This document shows, in pieces, positions 1 to 6,674 of a DNA stretch of 9,714 bases (positions are counted from its first letter, which is position 1; every line of letters starts with the position of its first letter). Below the pieces are notes generated by a model, which did not search any database, was not told the origin of the DNA, and worked only from the letters and a program-made list of their open reading frames with translations. The stretch lies in contig CAYULH010000157.1 in the NCBI GenBank assembly GCA_964445645.1, positions 1 through 9,714 of the forward strand, given 5' to 3'. The stretch comes from Aureispira sp964445645. GTDB lineage: Bacteria; Bacteroidota; Bacteroidia; Chitinophagales; Saprospiraceae. Both the position numbers and the translations under genes were made by a program.

Positions 1-2
1 AG

Positions 3-15
3 CTCGCTTTGCGAG
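3..15. other. Short GC hairpin at the left edge, possibly the end of an upstream terminator
   Basis: A perfect 5-bp stem (CTCGC at 3-7, GCGAG at 11-15) encloses a TTT loop. A run of six T follows at 23-28, seven bases after the stem. It may be the tail of a Rho-independent terminator for a gene left of the window, but the stem is short, the T-tract is not adjacent, and the window edge may cut off more stem. Low certainty. Confidence 0.25.
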
Positions 16-38
16 TATTCCATTTTTTAACTTACAAT

Positions 39-46
39 TAATTTTG
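39..46 (+). promoter_or_regulatory. Possible Bacteroidota -7 promoter box upstream of dapA
   Basis: TAATTTTG matches the Bacteroidota -7 consensus TAnnTTTG exactly and lies about 60 bp before the dapA start. No TTTG -33 element sits at the usual 19-21 bp spacing; the nearest, at 8-11, is too far away. A second, imperfect candidate (TTTATTTG) lies at 61-68. In sequence this A/T-rich such matches arise by chance, so this is only a candidate. Confidence 0.25.
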
Positions 47-106
47 TACACCTACTTACATTTATTTGAACCTAGAACACTTACTTATCTACAGTTATTT
101 TAGTTT

Positions 107-1003
107 ATGAATCACCCTTTTAGAGGAACAGGGGTAGCACTAGTCACTCCGTTCAAAGATCAAGCTGTTGATTATCCAGCACTAACACGTGTGGTAGAGC
201 ATTGTATTACAGGAGGACTAGATTTTTTGGTAGCCTTAGGAACAACAGCCGAAACAGCTACTTTATCGGCAGAAGAGCAACAGCAAGTTTTGCGTCATAT
301 CGTAAATGTTACCAATAGTAGAGTACCTGTGGTGGCAGGTTATGGTGGCAATAACACAGCCGCTCTAGTAGCACAAATAAAATCAGCAAATTTTGATGGA
401 GTAGATGGTATTTTATCGGCTAGTCCTTCTTACAATAAGCCTACTCAAGAAGGCATTTATCAGCATTTTATGGCTATAGAGGCTGTTGCACCTTGTCCTA
501 TTATTTTGTACAATGTACCAAGCCGTACCGCTTCTAATATGACTGCCGAAACCACCTTGCGCCTAGCCAATGCCAGCGACAAATTTGTAGCTGTGAAGGA
601 AGCTTCGGGCAATATAGCTCAGGTTATGCAAATTATCAATGGCGAAAAACCCGATCATTTTGCTGTGCTTTCGGGCGATGATAATGGAACCTTGCCTTTG
701 GTATCTTGTGGTGCTGATGGGGTTATTTCTGTGGTAGCCAATGCTTATCCTAGTGCCTACAGCCAATTGGTAAAAGCTGCTAGAACTAGTGATATGAATA
801 CAGCAAGAGCCATACACTACCATTATATGGAGTTGGTCAATGCCTTGTTTATAGATGGCAATCCTGCTGGTGTAAAATATGTATTGGAACAAATGGAAAT
901 CTGCTCTTCAGAATTGCGTTTGCCACTAGTTGGGCCTACTGATGCTACCAAGATATTATTAAAACAATTAATGCAAGCCCTACCTGCATCATCTTTGACC
1001 TAG
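107..1003 (+). CDS. dapA: 4-hydroxy-tetrahydrodipicolinate synthase (DapA)
   Basis: This cytoplasmic TIM-barrel lyase condenses pyruvate with L-aspartate semialdehyde, the first step committed to diaminopimelate and lysine. At 298 residues it has normal family length (E. coli 292). The catalytic residues are visible: Schiff-base Lys164 in VAVKEASGN, Tyr135 and Arg140 in LYNVPSR, Thr46-Thr47 in GTTAE (usually GTTGE), and Tyr109 in SPSYNKP. The Arg of LYNVPSR favours true DapA over N-acetylneuraminate lyase relatives. Aligned by eye to E. coli DapA, the lysine-inhibition residues His53, His56, Glu84 and Tyr106 become Ala55, Gln58, Ala86 and Ser108, so feedback inhibition is probably weak or absent (inference). 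The ATG at 107 aligns with the E. coli N-terminus; no Shine-Dalgarno precedes it. A membrane transferase gene follows after 7 bp. Confidence 0.95.
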   Translation: MNHPFRGTGVALVTPFKDQAVDYPALTRVVEHCITGGLDFLVALGTTAETATLSAEEQQQVLRHIVNVTNSRVPVVAGYGGNNTAALVAQIKSANFDGVDGILSASPSYNKPTQEGIYQHFMAIEAVAPCPIILYNVPSRTASNMTAETTLRLANASDKFVAVKEASGNIAQVMQIINGEKPDHFAVLSGDDNGTLPLVSCGADGVISVVANAYPSAYSQLVKAARTSDMNTARAIHYHYMELVNALFIDGNPAGVKYVLEQMEICSSELRLPLVGPTDATKILLKQLMQALPASSLT

Positions 1004-1010
1004 AACGTAC

Positions 1011-2690
1011 ATGAAACGCCCTTCCTTGTATAGAGATTTGCGCCTATGGGTGTGGTTGGGGATTGGACTGTTGTTGATCCTGCATCATTTTTGGGGCTAT
1101 TATGGGCATTATGGCTTTGATGATGTGCTTGGTTATGGTTATTATGCCCATGAGTGGGCGCAAGGCCAATTGTTTTTTCTCAGCGAGGATTTTTTCTCTT
1201 ACAGATGGGGATTTATTGCTCCCACAAGTATTTTTTATGCCTTGTTTGGAGTCAATGACCATGCCTCGGCTATTTTTCCCACTTTTGTTTACATAGCAAC
1301 GGCAGCACTGGTGGCGCGAATTATGCGGCTAGAAAAATACGGGGTGGCAGCTCTGGCCATGCTGATATATGGCTTGGATAGCTGGACCATGTATTATTCA
1401 GACAAATTGATGGCCGATACATCTGTAGCATTGGCTGTATTGTTGGCTTTTTCGGCCATTGCTAGAGAGCGTTTTGAAGCCTCCAAAAGCTGGCAAAATG
1501 CCTTGTTACTGTCTGCCTCTGTTTTTTGGGGCTATTTGAGCAAGCAATCCATACTACTCCTATTTCCAGTATTCTTAATTTTATTAATTATTGATATAAC
1601 GAGAGGACGCTATCGTGAATTTTGGGTACACACAATCATTAATTGTACTATAATAGGTGTGGCTTATTTGGTATGGATTTATATGCTTACAGGCAATCCA
1701 TTTGAACGATTTGCGGCGGTCAATCAAGGCGTGGTTGATAATTTGGGAGCGGGCCGATCCTTTTCTTTTTGCAATTATAGTATTCAAGCAAGCAGTGTAC
1801 TCTACTATCGTCTATTTGCAGAAATGGGGCTCAAATTTATAGATTCTGGTATGGCATTGAGCTTTTTGTTGGCTATGCCCACCCTAATTAGTCAGCGTTG
1901 GAGCAATCTTTGGCAAACACAGAGTTTTACAGCTTACTGGTCATTTGTATTTATACTGGCCTTACTTTCGGCCAATTTTATGACCACCTCTTATGAAGCT
2001 TATCTGCCTATATGTCCCGATATTCGTCACTTCCTAATGTTGGTTCCTTTGGCGGCTGTAGTAGCTGCACCCAGTGTAGCCAACTTTGCCACAACCAAAG
2101 AAAAAGGAGGCTACTTTATAGCTAGTTTTGCCTTGGGTTCCTTGTTGGGATTGGCCTTTACAGCAGGCAATATGCGTTGGTTGTATGTAGGCATATTGTT
2201 GCTAATTGTAGTACGTATGCTCTTGCCTAATAACAAATATAGCCAAGGAAGTTTCCTAATTCTCTTGATTGGAATATTGTTCTTACCTGTTTTATCTTCT
2301 ATGAGAACGGCTGTTAAGGATAGTTCTTACCTAGAACAACGGGCACTTATTGAGGAGCATTTTCAAAATAAAAAAGAATCAAGTATGGTTATTACCGACC
2401 AAATTGGCTGCAATATAGGGCGTTATTGGATGGCTTATGACCCAAAGGCTCCAACACAGTTTTATACTTACCAAGAGCTTTCTACGCTTTCTTTTCCCGA
2501 ACACACATCCGTTTATCTCATCGGAAATGGCGACATGCTTTATCGTTCTGGAACCAGTTATGAGCGCTTGCCACGCATGTTGAGGGATTGTTATGAGCGC
2601 AGTTGTCCACCACAAACCACTCCTGTTTATCGTTCTGATAAAATACTCTTATTGCAGGTGCATGAGCCTCAATTATTGCTAAAGGAATAG
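1011..2690 (+). CDS. GT-C fold polytopic membrane protein, probable glycosyltransferase family 39 type
   Basis: The 559-residue protein is strongly hydrophobic. It has an N-terminal membrane helix (about residues 12-29), a first loop carrying an Asp-Asp pair (FDD, Asp37-Asp38), then many more helices to about residue 430. The last 130 residues are soluble and probably periplasmic. The Asp pair in loop 1, the YYSDKLMADTSVALAVLLAF region (about 128-147) and the DIRHFLMLVPLAAV segment (about 337-350) resemble PMT/ArnT-like GT-C enzymes, which move a sugar from a polyprenyl-phosphate donor to a lipid, protein or glycan outside the membrane. Donor and acceptor cannot be read from sequence. The ATG at 1011 is 7 bp after the dapA stop, which suggests an operon. 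The overall fold is fairly secure; the exact family and activity are inference. Confidence 0.72.
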   Translation: MKRPSLYRDLRLWVWLGIGLLLILHHFWGYYGHYGFDDVLGYGYYAHEWAQGQLFFLSEDFFSYRWGFIAPTSIFYALFGVNDHASAIFPTFVYIATAALVARIMRLEKYGVAALAMLIYGLDSWTMYYSDKLMADTSVALAVLLAFSAIARERFEASKSWQNALLLSASVFWGYLSKQSILLLFPVFLILLIIDITRGRYREFWVHTIINCTIIGVAYLVWIYMLTGNPFERFAAVNQGVVDNLGAGRSFSFCNYSIQASSVLYYRLFAEMGLKFIDSGMALSFLLAMPTLISQRWSNLWQTQSFTAYWSFVFILALLSANFMTTSYEAYLPICPDIRHFLMLVPLAAVVAAPSVANFATTKEKGGYFIASFALGSLLGLAFTAGNMRWLYVGILLLIVVRMLLPNNKYSQGSFLILLIGILFLPVLSSMRTAVKDSSYLEQRALIEEHFQNKKESSMVITDQIGCNIGRYWMAYDPKAPTQFYTYQELSTLSFPEHTSVYLIGNGDMLYRSGTSYERLPRMLRDCYERSCPPQTTPVYRSDKILLLQVHEPQLLLKE

Positions 2691-2825
2691 TGCATTTTTT
2701 AGTTCTTAAACAACTGCTTCGTCTAATTTTGAAGGCTTTTTCCTGTTTTTTAGATTTTATTTTTATAATTCTAATGTGTTAAGGTTTGTTTTATGCAAAC
2801 ATCCAATGATTAATATATTTTAACT
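2691..2825 (+). promoter_or_regulatory. 135-bp intergenic leader with a candidate -7 box
   Basis: This A/T-rich spacer separates the GT-C gene from the beta-lactamase-like gene. It contains TAATTTTG at 2724-2731, an exact TAnnTTTG match identical to the one upstream of dapA, again without a clear -33 TTTG. A weak 5-bp stem (GTTTG at 2784-2788, CAAAC at 2796-2800) lies about 25 bp before the start codon. No convincing terminator for the GT-C gene is visible. The spacer is long enough to hold a separate promoter, but I cannot confirm one. Confidence 0.3.
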
Positions 2826-4328
2826 ATGTCTTTGACCCGTTTACTTCTTTCCTTATGTATTGTTTATCTTATTAGTAGTTGTACAGTCGGAAGAATTGTT
2901 TGGTATTTGAAACCCAGTCTTGACGATCACAACAATGGTATTTTTGTTTGTGATACCATTCGTGGATGTGGAGAACAGCCAATACCAACTACTTCCAATG
3001 CTACAGAAAATACAGGTTTTTATCAACCAAGTTGGGTTGCCCAATTGCAAGATTTGCCTACTGCCCCAAAGTGGCTTGCACCCGAATTGTTGTTAGAAGG
3101 AGAGTCTGTGGATGATTTTTTGAAACGAAAAGAAACCACAGCATTTTTGGTGATACAGAATGATACCTTGTTGTATGAGCACTATTTTAATGAAGGAGCA
3201 GCAGACAAAGCCATTATTGTTTTTTCGATTACCAAGGCTTTTACGGCTACACTCACGGCCATTGCCATAGAAGAGGGGCATTTGCGCCTAGACCAGCCTG
3301 TAGCTGATTTTTTGCCTGCTTTTGCCCAAAAAAATCGAGGAGATTTACAAATACAGCACCTGATGAATATGGTTTCGGGGTTGAGATGGGGCGATTTTGA
3401 TGATTTGTGGCAATTGGGGCATTTGTATTATACTGGCAATCAAGAACATTTTGTGGCACAGAGTGCCCAATACAAACATCCTGCTGGCACACATTTTTCT
3501 TATCAATCATTAGCTACTCAAATACTAGGTGTTTGTTTAGAAAAGGCCATTGAGCAACCTTTGGCGCAATATATGTTTGACAAAATATGGCAGCCTGTAG
3601 GCATGAAATACAATGCTTATTGGACTTTGGACAATAAAAAAAGACGACATGCCCGAACTTTTGGAGGTTTGGCACTCACCGCAACAGATATGGCACGGTT
3701 TGGGCAGTTGTTGATGCATCGAGGCAACTGGAAGGGGCAGCAAATCATACCTATATGGTTTATAGAGCAATTAGAAGGTCGAGATTTGAACCATTGGTTT
3801 GGTTATGTCAATAGTTATTGGCGCAATGGTTATGTAGAACCCAATTATGCAGCGCAGCAGTATTATTATGCAGCAGGCTACAAGGGGCAATACATTTATG
3901 TGGATCCCCAATCAAAAATAGTAATTGTACGCACCGGCAAAGATGATGACCAGAGTTGGTCCCTCAATCTAGGACGCTTGACCGCTTGGTTGTCTAAAGG
4001 ACAAAATGACCTAACCAATCCTAAACTAGATTACAGTGCCGAGTTTGCAGGAACATATTACAATGAAAAAGGCGATACCATGTCGATTGCAGCACTGCCC
4101 AAAGAACCCAACAAGGTGCAACAATGGAGTTGGACACACAATTTGCCCATTTTTAAAGAAATAAAAAACCTAAGTGTATTGCATACATTTGATGGCATGA
4201 GCATTGGGTTTAGACAAAAAAACGAACAAACAAGACTCTATTACGACATCCAAAACGAAAAAGTAATAGGCTTATATCACAATTCATGGCCCCAAACTAG
4301 CTTGAATTATTATAAAAAAGTCCGCTAA
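2826..4328 (+). CDS. Lipoprotein serine hydrolase of the beta-lactamase (class C)/NylB-like family
   Basis: The 500-residue precursor starts with a lipoprotein signal peptide; the lipobox ISSC puts the lipidated Cys at residue 19. The hydrolase domain spans about residues 85-390. It has the nucleophile motif S-I-T-K (Ser134, Lys137), a Tyr motif FSYQS (Tyr226, in the place of YxN) and a GYKG motif (Gly351-Gly354) followed by QYIYVDP, where beta-lactamases have KTG. Y-x-S plus a GxxGQ-IYVDP-like segment resembles 6-aminohexanoate-dimer hydrolase (NylB) and related esterases or amidases more than true AmpC. A beta-rich C-terminal extension (about 400-500) is of unknown role. The substrate is unknown; an antibiotic-resistance role should not be assumed. 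The enzyme is probably anchored in the outer membrane. The ATG at 2826 is supported by the signal peptide. Confidence 0.85.
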   Translation: MSLTRLLLSLCIVYLISSCTVGRIVWYLKPSLDDHNNGIFVCDTIRGCGEQPIPTTSNATENTGFYQPSWVAQLQDLPTAPKWLAPELLLEGESVDDFLKRKETTAFLVIQNDTLLYEHYFNEGAADKAIIVFSITKAFTATLTAIAIEEGHLRLDQPVADFLPAFAQKNRGDLQIQHLMNMVSGLRWGDFDDLWQLGHLYYTGNQEHFVAQSAQYKHPAGTHFSYQSLATQILGVCLEKAIEQPLAQYMFDKIWQPVGMKYNAYWTLDNKKRRHARTFGGLALTATDMARFGQLLMHRGNWKGQQIIPIWFIEQLEGRDLNHWFGYVNSYWRNGYVEPNYAAQQYYYAAGYKGQYIYVDPQSKIVIVRTGKDDDQSWSLNLGRLTAWLSKGQNDLTNPKLDYSAEFAGTYYNEKGDTMSIAALPKEPNKVQQWSWTHNLPIFKEIKNLSVLHTFDGMSIGFRQKNEQTRLYYDIQNEKVIGLYHNSWPQTSLNYYKKVR

Positions 4329-4335
4329 GAGCAAA

Positions 4336-4358
4336 CCAAATATACATTTGGCTGTTTT
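4336..4358 (+). terminator. Candidate weak Rho-independent terminator
   Basis: Eight bases after the hydrolase stop, CCAAAT (4336-4341) and ATTTGG (4346-4351) form a perfect 6-bp stem around an ATAC tetraloop, followed by CTGTTTT. Position and shape fit a terminator for 2826-4328, but the stem is A/T-rich and the T-run is only four bases. The hairpin also contains TACATTTG (4343-4350), an exact TAnnTTTG match, so the site could instead be a promoter for the next gene. Confidence 0.4.
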
Positions 4359-4414
4359 AATTGGTGGCAGAACATTTACATTTTTTATTACAATTTAGAA
4401 CCTCTCTGAACATT

Positions 4415-4951
4415 ATGAAAGGATTATTAATTTTTGCCGCTTTGCTATTTTCTTTAGGTGCTTGTGAAGTTATTGATAAACTGACACAGTTTGACATTCC
4501 TTACACTACCACTTTTACAATTCCTGCTACTCCTTTGTCTGGTTTGGGCTTGCCAATTGACCTGGCTACGCCACCTTTACGCAACGACAACGAACAAAAA
4601 TATAAGGCTTATAATACGGCCTCAAATATGTTGGAGGAAGTTTCTTTGAAGGAACTAGAATTGACTATCTTGACCCCTGCAGGAGAAGATTTTTCTTTCT
4701 TAGAAGAAGCAGAAATATTTATCAAAGCAGATGGCTTGCCAGAAATAGCCATTGCCTCTAAAAATCCAGTACCAGCTACAACAGATGGAAAACTAGTATT
4801 TGATGTTTCTGGCGCAAACTTAAAAGAATATATTCAAGCACAGGAATTTACATTGCGTGTAAGTACCGTGTTGGATGAAGTAATTTCAGCAGATCACGAA
4901 ATTGAAGTACGTGCTATATTTGCTGTAGATGCCAAAGTATTAGGTGTCTAG
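4415..4951 (+). CDS. Small beta-rich lipoprotein of unknown function
   Basis: I place the start at the ATG at 4415, giving 178 residues. An in-frame TTG at 4361 would put a hydrophilic stretch ahead of a typical lipoprotein signal peptide, MKGLLIFAALLFSLGAC, whose lipobox LGAC puts the lipidated Cys at residue 17. After the Cys come Glu-Val-Ile-Asp, a Thr/Pro-rich region (TTTFTIPATPL) and alternating hydrophobic segments that suggest a beta-sandwich (LKELELTILTP, AEIFIKADGLPEIAIA, IEVRAIFAVDAKV). Proteins of this general appearance, around 180-200 residues, are common and unnamed in Bacteroidota. I recognise no catalytic motif. It lies between a hydrolase lipoprotein and a UbiB-type kinase, and neither neighbour suggests a function. 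That it is a lipoprotein is well supported; its role is unknown. Confidence 0.8.
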   Translation: MKGLLIFAALLFSLGACEVIDKLTQFDIPYTTTFTIPATPLSGLGLPIDLATPPLRNDNEQKYKAYNTASNMLEEVSLKELELTILTPAGEDFSFLEEAEIFIKADGLPEIAIASKNPVPATTDGKLVFDVSGANLKEYIQAQEFTLRVSTVLDEVISADHEIEVRAIFAVDAKVLGV

Positions 4952-5029
4952 TAACAAGCATTAAAAAAACAAGTGTAGAAATTAGCAGAAGGTATAAAGT
5001 ATTGCAAAAAGCCTTTTGTAAACAGAATT
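4952..5029 (+). other. 78-bp spacer with a weak A/T hairpin ahead of the UbiB-type gene
   Basis: A 7-bp stem, mostly A/T with one G-T wobble (5003-5009 with 5014-5020, AGCC loop), ends nine bases before the start codon at 5030. No TAnnTTTG box and no terminator is visible, so the kinase gene may be read through from the lipoprotein gene. The hairpin overlaps the ribosome landing zone but is probably too weak to matter; chance occurrence is likely. Confidence 0.2.
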
Positions 5030-6652
5030 ATGCAGAAAGCAAGTGTAAGGAGAAGAAAGGCTTATTGGACTGCCACCCGTGTGGGTTTGAGTTATCTTTG
5101 GTTGTATCTTCGTTCCAAAATTTTTGGGCAGCAGTATTGGCAAAAACGTATTCGACACAAAAATAGTGCTAATGCTATACGCCTAAAAAATACAATGCTA
5201 GAATTACAAGGGTTGTTTATAAAAGCAGGCCAGCTAATTTCTACACTTTCCAATGTGCTTCCCGATGAGTTTAGAGGCCCTTTGGAAGAATTGCAAGATC
5301 AGGCCCCTCCACACTCTTACGAGGTCATTTCCAAGGTCATTCAACGCGAATTGGGCAAACCCATTGAAGCCATTTACAGTCGCTTTGATATTGAACCTAT
5401 TGCCGCCGCTTCTATTGGTCAAGCTCATCGTGCCAATCTCAATGGCAAAGAGGTAGTCGTAAAAATCCAACATCCCGAAATAGATCAACTCGCTCATATA
5501 GATCTTACTATTATCGAGCGCATTGTACGATTGTTTGCCCGATTTATGAAAATCAAGGGCATTGAGCATTTGTATGAGCAAGTAGAGCAAATGATAGAGG
5601 AGGAGTTGGATTATGTGCAAGAGGCTGTTTCCATGCAAATCATCAAACAAAATTTATCTCACGAGGCATTTATTTATGTTCCCGAAGTATATACGGCCTA
5701 TTCCTCCAAGCGTGTGCTGACTATTGAATACTGTGATGGTGTCAAAATCAATGATGTTTTACAATTGGATGAATGGGGCTTGAGCCGTTCTGCGCTCACC
5801 GAAAACTTAGTGCGGGTGTATTGCCAGATGATTTTGGTAGATGGTTTTTATCATGCCGACCCACATCCGGGGAATATACTGGTGAACGAAGCAGGGCAAA
5901 TCATTTTATTGGATTTTGGAGCAGTCTCCAAGCTCAGTACCGAAATGCGAGAAGGCATTCCTTCCTTGTTGCAGTTTTCGCTAGAGCAAAATGTGGACGA
6001 AGTGGTGCGACTCTTGCGCCGTTTGGGCTTCATTGCAGAAGGGGAAGTAGCCAGCCAAATTGCTATTCGCCTATTAGATGATGTGCAAGATTTTGTAAAC
6101 AATGAGCTGCAAATAGAAAACCTCAACTTTCAAGAGATTACGCCCGACCAGTTGAGCATGGCCTTGCAATTAATCAATATCAAGGAAATGACTCAAATTA
6201 TGCAAATACCCAAAGACTGGGTATTGCTCAATAGGGCAGTAGTATTGGTAGGAGGGGTGGTTTTTATTCTAACACCAGAATGGAACCCTGTCAACACGCT
6301 CAAACCTTATCTCGAAGAGGAATTGTTTGGCGGCAAAGCTGGTCTAGCCAAAATGGCACTCAATAGTGTAAAACAGCAAGTACAGGCCGCTTCTACATTG
6401 CCTACCGAAACCCAACGTTTTCTCAAACGAGCCAACCACGGCCGCCTAGAAGTAGAAGTGAGAGACATACACCAACAATTTGCCCGAATCTACAAAACAG
6501 GAAGGCAGTTGTTGTGGCTAATTGCCTTTGCCATAGGGGCAGGGTTTTATTTCTGGTTGGCGCCACAATCTATTTACCACCATTGGGCTGTTTTTTTTCA
6601 ATCCTTTAGTATCTTTTCTTTTGTAACTTTTGTTTGGATTACTTTGCGTTAA
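5030..6652 (+). CDS. UbiB/ABC1/ADCK-family atypical kinase, membrane-anchored
   Basis: The 540-residue protein has the whole UbiB signature: the KxGQ motif (Lys65 to Gln68, FIKAGQ), the Ala-rich loop replacing the usual glycine loop (AAAS at 125-128, in PIAAASIGQAH), the ATP-binding Lys145 (VVVKIQHP), the ELD motif (Glu192, Asp194), the catalytic segment HADPHPGN (275-282) and the DFG motif (295-297). Two C-terminal hydrophobic segments (about 493-511 and 519-538) should anchor it in the inner membrane, as in E. coli UbiB (546 residues). Family members are ATPases or unorthodox kinases that support isoprenoid-quinone synthesis or lipid handling. Bacteroidota generally use menaquinone, so a ubiquinone-specific role is unlikely and I give no symbol. 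The ATG at 5030 is accepted for length and the basic N-terminus; there is no Shine-Dalgarno motif. It converges on the T9SS gene, 22 bp away. Confidence 0.92.
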   Translation: MQKASVRRRKAYWTATRVGLSYLWLYLRSKIFGQQYWQKRIRHKNSANAIRLKNTMLELQGLFIKAGQLISTLSNVLPDEFRGPLEELQDQAPPHSYEVISKVIQRELGKPIEAIYSRFDIEPIAAASIGQAHRANLNGKEVVVKIQHPEIDQLAHIDLTIIERIVRLFARFMKIKGIEHLYEQVEQMIEEELDYVQEAVSMQIIKQNLSHEAFIYVPEVYTAYSSKRVLTIEYCDGVKINDVLQLDEWGLSRSALTENLVRVYCQMILVDGFYHADPHPGNILVNEAGQIILLDFGAVSKLSTEMREGIPSLLQFSLEQNVDEVVRLLRRLGFIAEGEVASQIAIRLLDDVQDFVNNELQIENLNFQEITPDQLSMALQLINIKEMTQIMQIPKDWVLLNRAVVLVGGVVFILTPEWNPVNTLKPYLEEELFGGKAGLAKMALNSVKQQVQAASTLPTETQRFLKRANHGRLEVEVRDIHQQFARIYKTGRQLLWLIAFAIGAGFYFWLAPQSIYHHWAVFFQSFSIFSFVTFVWITLR

Positions 6653-6674
6653 TCTTAGATATAAGCTGTATGGT

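Noticed and set aside
999..1006. CCTAGAAC at the dapA/GT-C junction, also at 71-78 and inside the GT-C gene near 2330
   Set aside because: Three copies of an 8-mer, one of them simply coding sequence, have no regular placement; probably chance.
2731..2756. GAAGG...CCTG followed by a T-run after the GT-C gene, resembling a terminator
   Set aside because: Only about three base pairs can form, and the spacer is T-rich throughout, so the T-run carries no weight.
4361..4414. N-terminal extension of the small lipoprotein from the TTG at 4361
   Set aside because: It would bury a clear lipoprotein signal peptide that starts at the ATG at 4415, and TTG is a rare start.
5234..5650. Long open frame on the minus strand inside the UbiB-type gene
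   Set aside because: It is a shadow of a gene with all family motifs on the plus strand; its product has no signal, domain or leader of its own.
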